DNA of 64,000 nt from NCBI GenBank assembly GCA_965217935.1, contig OZ244581.1, positions 1 through 64,000 on the forward strand, given 5' to 3'. The translations under genes were made by a program, and so were the position numbers. Positions 32,699 through 42,119 of this stretch are shown here, piece by piece (within the stretch, counting starts at the first letter, position 1; each line of letters begins with the position of its first letter). The notes below the pieces were generated by a model, which saw only the letters and a program-made list of their open reading frames with translations, made no database searches and had not been told where the DNA came from. This DNA comes from JBBROS01 sp965217935 (GTDB lineage: Bacteria; Pseudomonadota; Alphaproteobacteria; Acetobacterales; Acetobacteraceae).

Positions 32699-34327
32699 AT
32701 GGAAACGAATTCGATGAAAAAATCAGCTTTGAAGTTCGCCGTCGGCGGCCTGTTTTTCGGCGTCATAGTCGCCTCGGCGCAAGCCGCGTCGGTGGTCCAG
32801 ACGGATACGGGAGCGGTGCAGGGCGGGGCGCCGGATGCGCGCGGCGTCGTGGCCTTCCAAGGCATCCCATACGCCGCCCCGCCAGTTGGCGACCTGCGCT
32901 TCAAGCCGCCGCAGCCCGCGGCGCCCTGGAGCGGCGTCCGCCAAGCGACGGCGTTCAGCGCCCCGTGCTGGGGGACGACCCTGGGTCCTCCTCCCCCCGT
33001 GACCGCGCCGAAGCAGACGCCGCCGAGCGAGGACTGCCTGGCGCTGAACGTGTGGACGCCGCCGTCCGCCAGCGCATCGAGCCCCAAGGCCGTCATGGTC
33101 TGGATTCATGGCGGCGGCTTCGTGTTCGGCACGGCGAGCACGCCGGATTACGACGGGGGCAATCTTGCCAGCCACGATGCGGTGATCGTGACGGTGAACT
33201 ACCGGCTGGGCGCGTTCGGCTTCCTGGCTCATCCAGCCCTCGACGCGGAGGCAGGAACGTCCGGCAATTACGGGCTGGAAGACATGGTCGCGGCCCTGCG
33301 CTGGGTGCGGCGGAACATCGCAGCCTTTGGCGGCGACCCCGAGAACGTCACCATCTTCGGCGAGTCGGCCGGCGCACACGCCATCGGCATCCTCATGGCG
33401 GCGCCCTCGGCACAAGGCCTGTTTCAGAAAGCCATCATTGAGAGCGGCGCCTGGTGGGACAGCGAGCATGGCTCCTTGTCCACCCACGCGCAGGCGCTGG
33501 GGCAGGGCGAGGCGCTGGCCTACAAACTCGGCACCCAGACGGCGGCGGGCCTGCGCAACGTTCCTGCCGAGCAACTGAATACGGCCACTCAATGGGATAT
33601 CACGACGGACCCCGGCCTGACCGCCTTCACGCCCAGCGTCGATGGGCAGTTCCTGCCGGAATCGCCGGGCAAAGCGTTCGTTCGCGGCACCCAGCCGAAA
33701 ATTCCCCTGCTTGGCGGGTGGAACGATCGCGAGGACATGCCCATCTTCACGCCTCGCGACCTCCCGCACGCGACGTCGCAGGAGTTCCGGGCCGGCGCCA
33801 GCCAGTTGTTTGGCCAACGCTGGCTGCCCGTGTTCAATGCGCTTTATCCGTCCGGGAACGCGGCACAGGCCACCGCGAGCGCCGACGAGCTGTCAGGCGA
33901 CCTCGTGATCAGGCAGCAGACCTGGGAGATGCTGGTTCGGCAGTGGCTCACCAGCCGCGCCCCAGTTTACACCTACCAATTCTCCTACGCCTCGCCTTTC
34001 TCGCCGGTTCCGGTCCATGGCGCGGATTGGCCGTTCGTCTTTGGCAACCTTTCTCCGACGCCTTCCGCATCGCCGAGCAACGCCGATTTCGCTTTCGCCA
34101 ACCTGTTGGCGACTTATTGGACCAACTTCGCCAAATCCGGCAACCCGAATGGCAGCGGTTTGCCGAACTGGCCGGCTTATGCCGGGCCAAACTCGCAGGT
34201 CATGCATCTCCAGGCAGACGCCGGCGCGACGCGGGAATACGGGACGTTCCGCTACGGCTTCATCGCCGCTTTCCGGAAGGACGGCCGCTTGCCCGATGCG
34301 TGGCGCAACGTGAATGCCGACAACTAG
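32699..34327 (+). CDS. Type-B carboxylesterase, exported
   Basis: A 542-residue esterase with a signal peptide (MKKSALKFAVGGLFFGVIVA, cleaved near AQAAS), so it works outside the inner membrane. Core motifs: GIPYAAPPVGDLRFKPPQPA, SEDCLALNVWTPPSA, MVWIHGGGFVFGTASTPDYD (oxyanion hole HGGG), VTIFGESAGAHAIGIL (nucleophile in GESAG), and the histidine in PVHGADWPFVFGNL. All are conserved. The ATG at 32714 is an alternative start, five codons in. It would release an acid or alcohol from an ester before uptake, which fits its place last in the cluster. Substrate unknown. Confidence 0.88.
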   Translation: METNSMKKSALKFAVGGLFFGVIVASAQAASVVQTDTGAVQGGAPDARGVVAFQGIPYAAPPVGDLRFKPPQPAAPWSGVRQATAFSAPCWGTTLGPPPPVTAPKQTPPSEDCLALNVWTPPSASASSPKAVMVWIHGGGFVFGTASTPDYDGGNLASHDAVIVTVNYRLGAFGFLAHPALDAEAGTSGNYGLEDMVAALRWVRRNIAAFGGDPENVTIFGESAGAHAIGILMAAPSAQGLFQKAIIESGAWWDSEHGSLSTHAQALGQGEALAYKLGTQTAAGLRNVPAEQLNTATQWDITTDPGLTAFTPSVDGQFLPESPGKAFVRGTQPKIPLLGGWNDREDMPIFTPRDLPHATSQEFRAGASQLFGQRWLPVFNALYPSGNAAQATASADELSGDLVIRQQTWEMLVRQWLTSRAPVYTYQFSYASPFSPVPVHGADWPFVFGNLSPTPSASPSNADFAFANLLATYWTNFAKSGNPNGSGLPNWPAYAGPNSQVMHLQADAGATREYGTFRYGFIAAFRKDGRLPDAWRNVNADN

Positions 34328-34333
34328 GCCTGC

Positions 34334-34610
34334 TCCCAACAGCTCTGTCACCAGCCGCCATTTCGGCGGCTGGATGCGGCGAGGGTGACGGTGCGGTGGT
34401 TGCGTTTGGGCTGAGCTGCGCATTGTAGTGGAGAACTAAGGCTGACCGGCACTCGTTTGTGCTTTGCTCTGCGCGGGAGCCGGCCTGAAAACTGTCCAGA
34501 ACAGCTATTTCGGGCAGTTCCGGGTAGCTTCGCAAGTTAGTGAATGAAGCGGTTTTAGCCACTTGCTACGGATCAGTCAGAAATGGCGGCTGGTGACAGA
34601 GCTGTTGGGA
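34334..34610. mobile_element. 277-bp miniature element with perfect 31-bp terminal inverted repeats
   Basis: The ends at 34334-34364 and 34580-34610 are exact reverse complements over 31 bases, starting TCCCAACAGCTCTGTCACCA. No ORF inside has family likeness. A partial single end is found at 5297. The left end begins seven bases after the esterase stop. No clear target duplication is seen (CCTGC against ACGGG). Perfectly matched long ends suggest a recently active non-autonomous element; the autonomous parent is not in this window. Confidence 0.75.
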
Positions 34611-34768
34611 ACGGGCCCGGTAGCCGACTTGAACGGCTCCTGCTCGGCCAGCTTGCGCGCCAGCTCCGCAGCATCTGCGAGGATGCCGGTGACGGCGTTA
34701 TCATTTGTCTTGCTCAAGCGTCCGTCGCTCCGGGCAGATTCAAACCGTCTGCGCTCTACTACAGGTTA

Positions 34769-34798
34769 GCGCGTGATAAACCGGATTATCACGTGCTG
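34769..34798. terminator. Hairpin with CGTGATAA/TTATCACG arms
   Basis: CGTGATAA-ACCGGA-TTATCACG, extended by AGC and GCT outside, forms a stable stem. It sits in the 370-base gene-free gap between the miniature element and the permease. There is no run of T after it, so it may be an operator or a scar rather than an intrinsic terminator. The rest of the gap (34611-34980) shows nothing I can name. Confidence 0.35.
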
Positions 34799-34980
34799 AT
34801 CGGGTAGCCTCTCGAACGTGGCACGTGGCACCCATCTTGTGCATTGATTTCGGCTCCGTCACCAAGAAACGGACAGATGTTGCAAACGCATTGAATTCAT
34901 TACCAAGCAATGTAGGTTCCTCGAAATTGGGAACACTGCCCATTCAGCCGCGTCTTGTCTGAGAATGAAAAGGACATGAC

Positions 34981-36054
34981 GTGCATGATCTCGTTGATAA
35001 GTTTGGTCAAGCGCTGCTGATGGCGGCCGGTATGGCCTGGCAGACCGGTTGGACTCTAGTGCTTGGCTTCACCATTTCAGCACTATTGCAGTCAGTTGTC
35101 TCCACTGATCAAATGAAGAAGGCTCTGGGCCGCAGTGGACCGAAGGAGCTGGCCCTGGCGTCACTTGCCGGTGCAGCCTCGTCCTCCTGCTCCTATGCCT
35201 CGGCCGCGATCACGCGCACCCTGTTCAAAAAGGGCGCAGCGCTCGCCACGTCGCTGGCGTTTCTGTTCGCATCCACCAACCTCGTCCTCGAACTCGGCAT
35301 TATTCTCTACCTGCTGATGGGCTGGCAGTTCATGGCTGGTGAATGGATTGGAGGCGTGGTGCTCGTCGCTGTGATGAGTGTGCTGGTGAAGCTGACCTAC
35401 CCCGCGAAACTTGCCGAGGCCACACGTAAGCACAAGGGAGCCTCTGGCGGCCACGAGCATATGACGATGACAGTGAATGGTCATAGTCTCGGTGATAGGC
35501 TGACCAATCCACAAACCCATGTCCGCGTTGCCCAGAACTTTACCATGGAATGGTCGATGTTGTGGAAGGACCTGGCCATCGGCTTTCTTGTTGGCGGCTT
35601 CCTGTCAGCCTTCGTGTCGGATGCTTTTTGGAAAACGCTGTTTTTGACCAATGCTTCACCTTGGCTGAAAGTGCCGCTTAACGCATTGCTTGGTCCGTTG
35701 ATCGCTATGCTGACTTTCGTCTGTTCAATCGGGAATGTACCGCTCGCCGCCATATTATGGGCAGGCGGGGCGAGCTTCGGCGGCGTGCTTGCGTTCCTCT
35801 ATGCTGACCTGATTGTGCTGCCCTTGCTCGATACCTACCGCCGCTACTTCGGCTGGAGCATGGCAGCCTACATCGGTGGCATACTCTATGTGACGATGGT
35901 GATCGCTTCGCTGGTGATGGACCTGTCATTCACCGGTTTGGGTCTGGTGCCGGAACAAAGCAGTGACGTGCGAGCGCATCTAACCCATTTTTCGCTGAAT
36001 TACACGTTCTGGCTCAATCTGCTGTTTGGGGCACTCGGTGCATATCTGTGGTAG
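34981..36054 (+). CDS. COG0701-type permease (ArsP/YraQ-like)
   Basis: A 357-residue membrane protein with about eight to ten helices: GMAWQTGWTLVLGFTISALL, SLAGAASSSCSYASAAITRT (the conserved serine/cysteine-rich hairpin of the family), ATSLAFLFASTNLVLELGII, the second-half repeat FVCSIGNVPLAAILWAGGAS, and GGILYVTMVIASLVMDLSFT. Between the halves a hydrophilic loop carries GGHEHMTMTVNGHS, histidines that may bind metal. Relatives export organic arsenicals or are uncharacterised. The start is GTG at 34981. Codon use is plainly less GC-biased than its neighbours and it is framed by a miniature element and an IS, so it was probably acquired by transfer. Confidence 0.8.
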   Translation: MHDLVDKFGQALLMAAGMAWQTGWTLVLGFTISALLQSVVSTDQMKKALGRSGPKELALASLAGAASSSCSYASAAITRTLFKKGAALATSLAFLFASTNLVLELGIILYLLMGWQFMAGEWIGGVVLVAVMSVLVKLTYPAKLAEATRKHKGASGGHEHMTMTVNGHSLGDRLTNPQTHVRVAQNFTMEWSMLWKDLAIGFLVGGFLSAFVSDAFWKTLFLTNASPWLKVPLNALLGPLIAMLTFVCSIGNVPLAAILWAGGASFGGVLAFLYADLIVLPLLDTYRRYFGWSMAAYIGGILYVTMVIASLVMDLSFTGLGLVPEQSSDVRAHLTHFSLNYTFWLNLLFGALGAYLW

Positions 36055-36118
36055 CTCAGTCGCAAGCACCTCATGCAACACAGCCATGACCATGCACATC
36101 ATTCTGAATGAGCGGTGT

Positions 36119-37991
36119 GTGTCAGTGGCGCCCGTATTCTGGATCTCCCGCAAATCCCGTGCTGTTGTTGCGCGGTGATGCGGCGTGGAGGACACGGGCC
36201 CGGAGGAGCGGGAAACCGGCCCGGCCATACATGGTCCGCTTCAGCGTTTTGAGCCGGTTGGTCTGGCCTTCGGCCGGGCTTGTGGTCCAGGGCAGGTCGA
36301 GGGCGGCCTGCACGGCGGCGAGGTGGTGGCGCAGGCTGGCGGCGAACTCCGCCAGCGGCGTGCTGGCTGCGTCGGCGAGTGCTGTGATCAAGCTTTCCTG
36401 GCTTTTGCGGCGGAACAGCAGGTTGATCCGCTTCGCGACTGCGATGCCGCTTGCCAGGTCGGGGACCTGCTGCAGGAGAGCTGAGACGAAGGCCTGCTCG
36501 GTCTCGGGCAGCGTGTCGGTGTCGGTCATCAGCAAGCGTGCCAGATGCCGGCTGGACGGCGGCTGTCCGCTGACGATGCCGGCGTGGCCGGCGGCGTTCA
36601 GCGGATCGGCCTTGCGCCGCTGGCCTGCCCAGCTCCGCACGGGTCCATAGCGGCCGACATAGCCGAGGCGGGCAAGTTCGCGCCAGAGCGGCGCGGCGTT
36701 GCGGCAGCTTTCGGCCCAGCGCTGTTCGAGATGGCCGAGCCAGGGGGCGAGGACACCCACGCGTGGCGGCTTGCGCCAAAGCGAGGGGCCCCCGGCCTGG
36801 AGCCAGACCCGGATCGTCTTGCGGCCGGCGCCAAGTTGGGCGGAGCAGGTAAAGGTTCCGGCGGCGGCGCCGCTGGAAAGCCTGTGAAGGGGGCGATGCG
36901 CGAGATGCAAACGCCGGCCGCACGCAGCCGTGCGACCTCCTCGCAGCGCGCTTGCCGTCGGGCATGGGAAGCCTGGCTGCGCCGGGCCGCCGCGCTCGGT
37001 TTGGCGCTGTCCGGCGCCGGCGCGGCCACCATCGGCATGGGTCGCTGCTCGCCGACCTGCTTGGCGACACGCCGGACCACCGCATGCTGACGGTCGACCA
37101 CGGCGCGGACGGCATCGCCGAGGTTGCGCGAACCCGTGCCAGCGGTCGGCCATCTGGACCGCGTCCGGCGCGCCCTGGCGCGCCCCGTCTGCATAAGCGC
37201 CGGCTCGGTCGCGGGCCACGACCTCGACGTCTGGGTGCTGGCGGAGCCAATCGGCTAGGGTCTCGGCTTGCCGGTCAGGCAAGAGGTCGACCACCGCATT
37301 GCGCTCCAGGTCGACTAAAATGGTCCCGTAGCGACGGTCTCGGCGCCAGCCCTCCGTTGGCTTTCCATCGGCTACGCCGCTGGAACCTTTGCCAACTCCG
37401 CCCAGTCATCGACGGCCAGGACGCGCGGCGTGGGCGGCGGCTCGTTGTCGTTTCCGGCCTGGCGTGCCATGCGCAGCAGCGTGTCCGCGCTGACCGGCAT
37501 CGCCAGCCGACCGGCCAAGCGCTGGCCGGCTTCGCCGCCAAGCGCCAGTCCCAAGCAGCCCTGCAGGCTGCCCAGGCGCTCGGTCCGCCGTCCGGCGAGC
37601 GGTGCAACACCGGGCAGGCGCTCAGCGAAGGTTTGGCGGAAGCAGGACGGACCAAGGCAACGGAACCGCCGCGCTTGGACCAGCAACGCCACTGGACGGC
37701 CTTGCTAAGGCAGATCGCCCAAGAGCCGCTCGTAGTCGCTGTGGATGCGACGCGAGATCGTGCCGCAGCCGGGGCACGGGGCCGTCGCGGCCTGCGGTTG
37801 GGTGACGATGGTGACGCGCTCGGGGGTGGGCAGGACCGGCACAACGGCCAGGCCCGCCGGGATCAGGGGCAAAAGGCGCTTGGACAAACTTGGCTTTCAG
37901 AAAGGATCTACGTTCCTCCTATGCGTGCATCCAAACCCGTAACAACAGCACGGGATTTGCGGGAGATCCAGAATACGGGTGCCACTGACAC
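36119..37991 (-). mobile_element. ISL3-family insertion sequence
   Basis: A 1873-bp element with terminal repeats of more than 50 bases, beginning GTGTCAGTGGC and continuing CCCGTATTCTGGATCTCCCG at both ends. The single transposase has several frameshifts. No 8-bp target duplication is seen (AGCGGTGT against GCGGCATC), so a deletion or rearrangement followed insertion. The right side lies in an IS6-type transposase fragment. Confidence 0.85.
36122..37887 (-). pseudogene. ISL3-family transposase, several frameshifts
   Basis: The N-terminal zinc-ribbon start is visible (MSKRLLPLIPAGLAVVPVLP, then APCPGCGTISRRIHSDYERL) and stops at 37705. The next piece, ALLVQARRFRCLGPSCFRQT through RVLAVDDWA (first catalytic Asp), is in another frame, and VDLLPDRQAETLADWLRQHP with VVARDRAGAYADGARQGAP in a third. 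More shifts occur near 37130 and 36900 before the C-terminal part (DLPWTTSPAEGQTNRLKTLK, with the catalytic Glu) in one frame to 36122. At least four indels separate it from a working gene. Confidence 0.85.
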
Positions 37992-38112
37992 GCGGCATCG
38001 TGGTCAGCTACGAGACGGTCCGCGCGTGGGGCCTGCGCTTCGGTCGGCAGTTCGCCAACGAGCTGAAGCGGCGCAGGCCCAAACCGGGCGACAAATGGCA
38101 TCTCAATGAGGT
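37992..38112 (+). pseudogene. IS6-family transposase, N-terminal fragment
   Basis: About 40 residues (RGIVVSYETVRAWGLRFGRQ, FANELKRRRPKPGDKWHLNE) match the N-terminal HTH and the lead to the first catalytic aspartate of IS6-family transposases. Its 5' end is cut by the ISL3 element and its 3' end by the IS1182 remnant. No function remains. Confidence 0.75.
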
Positions 38113-38131
38113 GTTGATGCTGTCGGCGAAT

Positions 38132-38889
38132 TCAGACGGCTTGAGCCAAGGTTGCGAAGCGCGTCATGCGTGTCTTGGAGCGTGGCCGTCCATCCAGCCA
38201 ATGCACCACCCTCGAGACGTTCATCGCCACCGCTATGCAGGCTTGCTGCAGACCGGTCTTTGCCAAGCCAATGTAGCGGCTCCGGCGCATGCCGAATGCG
38301 CGCACGCCCTGCGAGAGCGTGCCCTCCACCCCGCCCGCCTATGATAGCGCTCCATCCATGCTGGGTCTGTCATCCGCGCCCGTGCCGCATTCAGCGCTTC
38401 GTATTCTTCGCGTAGGTGGACGTGCACGGTGCGACGCCCGCTTGACGTTGGCGTGCATATCGCCCGGGCAGAACACGCCCGGCAATCCCCACGGCTGAAC
38501 AGGGCCTGGACGCGCGGGCTGCCGTCCGCGACGCGGATCGTGCGCCAGGACGCCGACGTCTTGTCCTGCGGGCAAGTCACCCGCTCCTGGTCCCCATCGA
38601 CAGTGAAGTGCCGCAGGCCGTAGCCTTGCCCCACACGGCTCGACACGCCCCGGACGGGTCCTTCAAGCGAAACGCTGTAGTCGCGCTGACTCCTCGCCAG
38701 CAGTTCAGCATCGACATAGCCTGAGTCGACGAAGCGCTCCGCAGGGAGCAGCCCTTTTGCCGCAAGCTGCCCGTGGATCCCGGCCGTGCTCGCCATGTCC
38801 GGCTGCATGGAAGGGCAGGTCTTCACATGCGTGATCAGGTGCGCTGCATCGTCATCGCAGGTTTCGGTCACCTGCCTGTTGATTTTCGC
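38132..38889 (-). pseudogene. IS1182-family transposase, C-terminal fragment with frameshift
   Basis: The sequence INRQVTETCDDDAAHLITHV opens the fragment at the IS21 border, followed by LLPAERFVDSGYVDAELLAR (second catalytic Asp region) and the cysteine-rich block CRACSARAICTPTSSGRRTV. At about 38330, after MERYHRRAG, the frame shifts; VEGTLSQGVRAFGMRRSRYI and LAKTGLQQACIAVAMNVSRV continue in another frame to 38132. The N-terminal half is absent: it was removed when the IS21 element arrived, and does not reappear on the far side of it. Confidence 0.85.
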
Positions 38890-38961
38890 TGAGAACTGAC
38901 CCGGCGTTTTCGTCGAGATTTGACCCGCCTTGTGTTATCTCCCGCGTGCTGCGGGTCTGGG

Positions 38962-39741
38962 TCAAGCGAGCGTTTTGGTTCTCCTGCCTTTTCCGTCGGC
39001 TGCGCTGTTCCGGAACCTGAAACTGTCGTTTCCGGTTTCCAGGATGTGGCAGTGATGGGTGAGCCGGTCGAGCAGTGCGGTCGTCATTTTGGTGTCGCCA
39101 AAGACGTTGCCCCACTCGCTGAAGCTCAGGTTGGCGGTGATCACCACGCTGGTCCGCTCGTAAAGCTTGCTGAGCAGGTGGAACAGCAGGGCGCCGCCCG
39201 ATGAGCTGAACGGCAGATATCCAAGCTCGTCGAGGATCACGAGATCCAGGCGGAGCAGGCGATCGGCGAGCTGCCCGGCCTTGTTGGCAGCCTTCTCCTG
39301 CTCCAGCGCATTGACCAGGTCCACAGTGGAATAGAACCGGACCTTTTTGCGGCCGTGCTCGATACCTTGGACGCCGAGTGCCGTGGCGAGATGGGTCGTG
39401 CCGGCGCCGGGCCCGCCGATCAGCACGACATTGTCGGCCCGATCGGTGAACTCGCCCTGGTGCAGCTGCCTGATCATGGCCTCGTTGACCTCGCTCGCCG
39501 CGAAATCGAAGCTGGTCAGGTCCTTGTAAGCGGGAAACCGGGCCGACTTGATATGGTAGGCGATCGAGCGGACCTCACGTTTGGCCAACTCGGCCTTGAG
39601 CAGCTGGGACAAGGTGGGGATGGCGGCCTCGAATGCCGGTGCGCCCTGCTCCACCAGGTCGCCGGCTGCCTGGGCCATGCCATGCATCTTCAAGCCGCGC
39701 AGCATGACGACGAGCGCGGCGCTGGCGGGGTCATGACGCAT
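38962..39741 (-). CDS. istB: IS21-family helper ATPase IstB with altered Walker A
   Basis: A 259-residue AAA+ protein that normally assembles on target DNA and directs IstA. Family sequence is kept throughout: MLRGLKMHGMAQAAGDLVEQ, FDFAASEVNEAMIRQLHQGE, Walker B LDLVILDELGYLPFSSSGGA, and sensor region VVITANLSFSEWGNVFG. The Walker A motif reads GGPGAGTTHLATALG; the family has GKTH at this place, so the essential lysine is threonine. The protein would probably not bind or hydrolyse ATP. The ATG overlaps the istA frame by 11 bases. Confidence 0.88.
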   Translation of the reverse strand: MRHDPASAALVVMLRGLKMHGMAQAAGDLVEQGAPAFEAAIPTLSQLLKAELAKREVRSIAYHIKSARFPAYKDLTSFDFAASEVNEAMIRQLHQGEFTDRADNVVLIGGPGAGTTHLATALGVQGIEHGRKKVRFYSTVDLVNALEQEKAANKAGQLADRLLRLDLVILDELGYLPFSSSGGALLFHLLSKLYERTSVVITANLSFSEWGNVFGDTKMTTALLDRLTHHCHILETGNDSFRFRNSAADGKGRRTKTLA

Positions 39742-41263
39742 GGCGCACCTCCCGGTCCCGCAGCGCGTCGTAGCGCTGGATGTCGGCCCGTGGCTCCTGC
39801 GTGAGGACGAGAGCCTGCGGTGCGTCGATGGCGGCGGCTCTGCTTTTGCCGTCCGTCAGGCGGTGCAGGAGGTTGAGGACGTGGATCTTGGTGGCGACAC
39901 CGCCCTCGAGAGCCAGCTCCACCGCGCACAGCACGGCCTGCTCATCGTGTTGCAGCACCAAGGCGAGGACGTCCGCCATTTCCCGGTCGCCCCCTGGTCG
40001 TCGCAGCAGTTCGATCTGGAGCTTGCGGAACGCCTCAGGCATCTCGGCACAGGGCGCGCCGTAGCGCAACGCCCCGGGCTTGCGCTGGATCACCGCCAGG
40101 TCGTGTCGCCAGTCGTAGATCGTGCGGCCGGGTATGTCGTGGGAGCGCTCGACGACCCGGGCGTGCTCGCACACGATCTGCCCCTCGGCGACAACGACGA
40201 GCCGATCGGGGTAGATCCGCAGGCTGACCGGCCGGTTGGCAAACGAGGCGGGAACGCTGTAGCGGTTGGTCCCGAAGTGCACCAGGCCGGTCGGCGACAC
40301 CCGCTTGGTGTGCTCGACGAACCCGTCGAACGCTCGGCCGACCGGCATCAGGTTCGCCCGCTCCTCGGCGTGCACGGCGGCCACACTGCCCGGCAGGACC
40401 CCGTGGGCAAGCTCGCTCCAGCGCTCGATGCAGCGGGCCTCGAGCCAGGCATTGAGCGATGGCATGTCCGCAAAGGGCGGCATGGCTTGCCAGATCTGCC
40501 CCCGTGCGTCCTGCACGTTTTTTTCGACCTGACCCTTCTCCCATCCTGATGCCGGGTTACGGAACGTCGCCTCGAACAGGTAGTGGCTGGCCATCGCTGT
40601 GAAGCGCGCGTTGACCTGCCGAGCCTTGCCCACGCCGATCCGATCGACGGCTGTCCGCATGTTGTCGAAAATGCCGCGGCGCGGCACGCCGCCCAGTATG
40701 CGGAACGCCTCAGCTAATGCATCGAACAGCATCTCGTGGGTTTGCAGCCGGTCGGCGCGGATCACGAAGGCTCTGCTGTGCGACAGCTTGGTATGTGCCA
40801 CCTGAAGCTTGACCCGCTTGCCGCCCACCACCGTCCAGTCCTCGCTCCAGTCGAACTGGAACGCCTCGCCAGGCTGGAAAACGAGCGGAACGAACACGCC
40901 CCGCCCGGTGGCACGCTGAGCGGTCTCACGCTCCGCCCGCCAGTGGCGGACGAAAGCAGCGACCCGCGCATAAGAGCCATCGTAGCCCAGGACAACCAGG
41001 TCAGCATGGCGCCGCCGCGCGTTTCGGCGCGCCTTGCGACCCTTGCCCGCCTCGACGCGCAGCCATTCCGCCAACTTGTCGGCACACGGGTCCAGACGAC
41101 TTGGACGCTCCGGAACCTTGAACCGAACCTCGACGGCGTTGGACCGCAGATACTTACGAATGGTGTTCCGCGACAGGCCCGTCCGCCGCTCGATCTCGCG
41201 GATCGGCATCTGCTCTCGGTGATGCCGCCGACGAATAACGCTTAACAGCTCCATCCCGATCAC
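39731..41263 (-). CDS. istA: IS21-family transposase IstA
   Basis: A 510-residue DDE transposase. The N-terminal HTH is HHREQMPIREIERRTGLSRN with TIRKYLRSNA, the first catalytic aspartate is in FQFDWSEDWTVVGGKRVKLQ, the second near GVPRRGIFDNMRTAV, and the glutamate near ASGWEKGQVEKNVQDARGQI. The C-terminal beta-barrel and tail are of normal length. No lesion seen. Start is GTG at 41263; an ATG three codons in is an alternative. Because the IstB partner carries a Walker A change, transposition of this copy may need IstB in trans. Confidence 0.9.
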   Translation of the reverse strand: MIGMELLSVIRRRHHREQMPIREIERRTGLSRNTIRKYLRSNAVEVRFKVPERPSRLDPCADKLAEWLRVEAGKGRKARRNARRRHADLVVLGYDGSYARVAAFVRHWRAERETAQRATGRGVFVPLVFQPGEAFQFDWSEDWTVVGGKRVKLQVAHTKLSHSRAFVIRADRLQTHEMLFDALAEAFRILGGVPRRGIFDNMRTAVDRIGVGKARQVNARFTAMASHYLFEATFRNPASGWEKGQVEKNVQDARGQIWQAMPPFADMPSLNAWLEARCIERWSELAHGVLPGSVAAVHAEERANLMPVGRAFDGFVEHTKRVSPTGLVHFGTNRYSVPASFANRPVSLRIYPDRLVVVAEGQIVCEHARVVERSHDIPGRTIYDWRHDLAVIQRKPGALRYGAPCAEMPEAFRKLQIELLRRPGGDREMADVLALVLQHDEQAVLCAVELALEGGVATKIHVLNLLHRLTDGKSRAAAIDAPQALVLTQEPRADIQRYDALRDREVRHAS

Positions 41264-41343
41264 TCCGACAACCCCGACGGTTCCGTCGGGGGACGTGGTC
41301 AGACACGGGTCATTTCTCAGCGAAAACTCAGGACCTCTCCGGG

Positions 41344-41556
41344 TCAGATCTCAATGCAACTCAACAGCTCAGGGTATGCCGTTGTAGGCTGGCTCCCGCG
41401 TGCGCTGATCACGGGTTCGGCCGACGCGGCCACTCGTTCAAGGGCCGGGTACCTGTCGGGGGGCAAGGTCCCGAGCCGTTCGATGGCGAATGGCAGCGGC
41501 GTCGATGCCCAGGCAGTCAGCAATCCTGCAACGAGCAGCATGGTCGTGTGACGCAT
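41344..41556 (-). pseudogene. Exported small protein, 3' end cut by IS21
   Basis: A 70-residue ORF with a hydrophobic N-terminus (RHTTMLLVAGLLTAWASTPL) that looks like a signal peptide, followed by ALERVAASAEPVISARGSQP. The stop codon comes from the end of the IS21 element at 41344, so the original gene was longer. I recognise no family. Start chosen at 41556; GGAGAC is upstream. Confidence 0.4.
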
Positions 41557-41700
41557 CGTCGCCTTGTCTCCTTCAAGCGGCAGCAACCAGGGTGTTAGCG
41601 GATCTTACTATTGTTTGTTGCCGCGCAGGCCTTTGTTTGTGGCAAGGTCCCAATCAGCGCTGATTGCGCTTGTAGATCGTCTGTGGCTCGATTGCTGTCG

Positions 41701-41895
41701 TCAGATATGACTATCGCGGGCGGAGCTTATCTCCTGGAGTGTCCTTCCATCCAGCGCCGGCACCTCGCGCAGCTTGGCAAGCATTCCATCCAGCGCCGCC
41801 ACGTCCCCTTCCGCCGCCGCCCGTTCGTCAGGGCTGAGCGGCACCTCTTCCAGCAACCGCGTCGCGGACGTCCGCGCCTCGACTGCCACCCCCCT
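41701..41895 (-). pseudogene. Fragment of a small antitoxin-like protein cut by the Tn3-type transposon
   Basis: Read on the minus strand from the transposon border: VEARTSATRLLEEVPLSPDE, RAAAEGDVAALDGMLAKLRE, VPALDGRTLQEISSARDSHI. The shape (charged helices, then LDGRTLQEI near the C-terminus) recalls C-terminal tails of VapB/AbrB-type antitoxins, but I cannot name it. The 5' part is missing at 41895, where the transposon end starts. The upstream stretch 41557-41700 holds nothing recognisable. Confidence 0.4.
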
Positions 41896-42119
41896 GGCCT
41901 TGTCGTAACCTCCGTGCCAAAAGTGCCGATCTGGAAAGCTCATCATTTCAATGATTTGCGCTTCACGCAATCTGGCAACGCATTGAAATGTCTAAACAAC
42001 CAGCTTTTCGTTTCGATGATGCTGATCCGGAATCGCTCGTTTGCGGATCAAGAATGTAGACCAAGCTTCATCAAAGGGTTACACGTTCCGCAAAGGTGTT
42101 CCGTATGTGAGGACGTTTT

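Larger units (their letters stand above)
38890..41353 (-). mobile_element. IS21-family insertion sequence
   Basis: A 2464-bp element bounded by TGAGAACTGACCCGG at the left and TGAGATCTGACCCGG (read inward) at the right, with further inner repeats of GACCCG at both ends, as usual in IS21. It carries istA and istB in the usual order with overlap. Flanking bases are not duplicated (GATTTTCGC against ATGCAACTC) and the IS1182 gene on the left does not continue on the right, so a deletion took place at one border. Confidence 0.88.
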
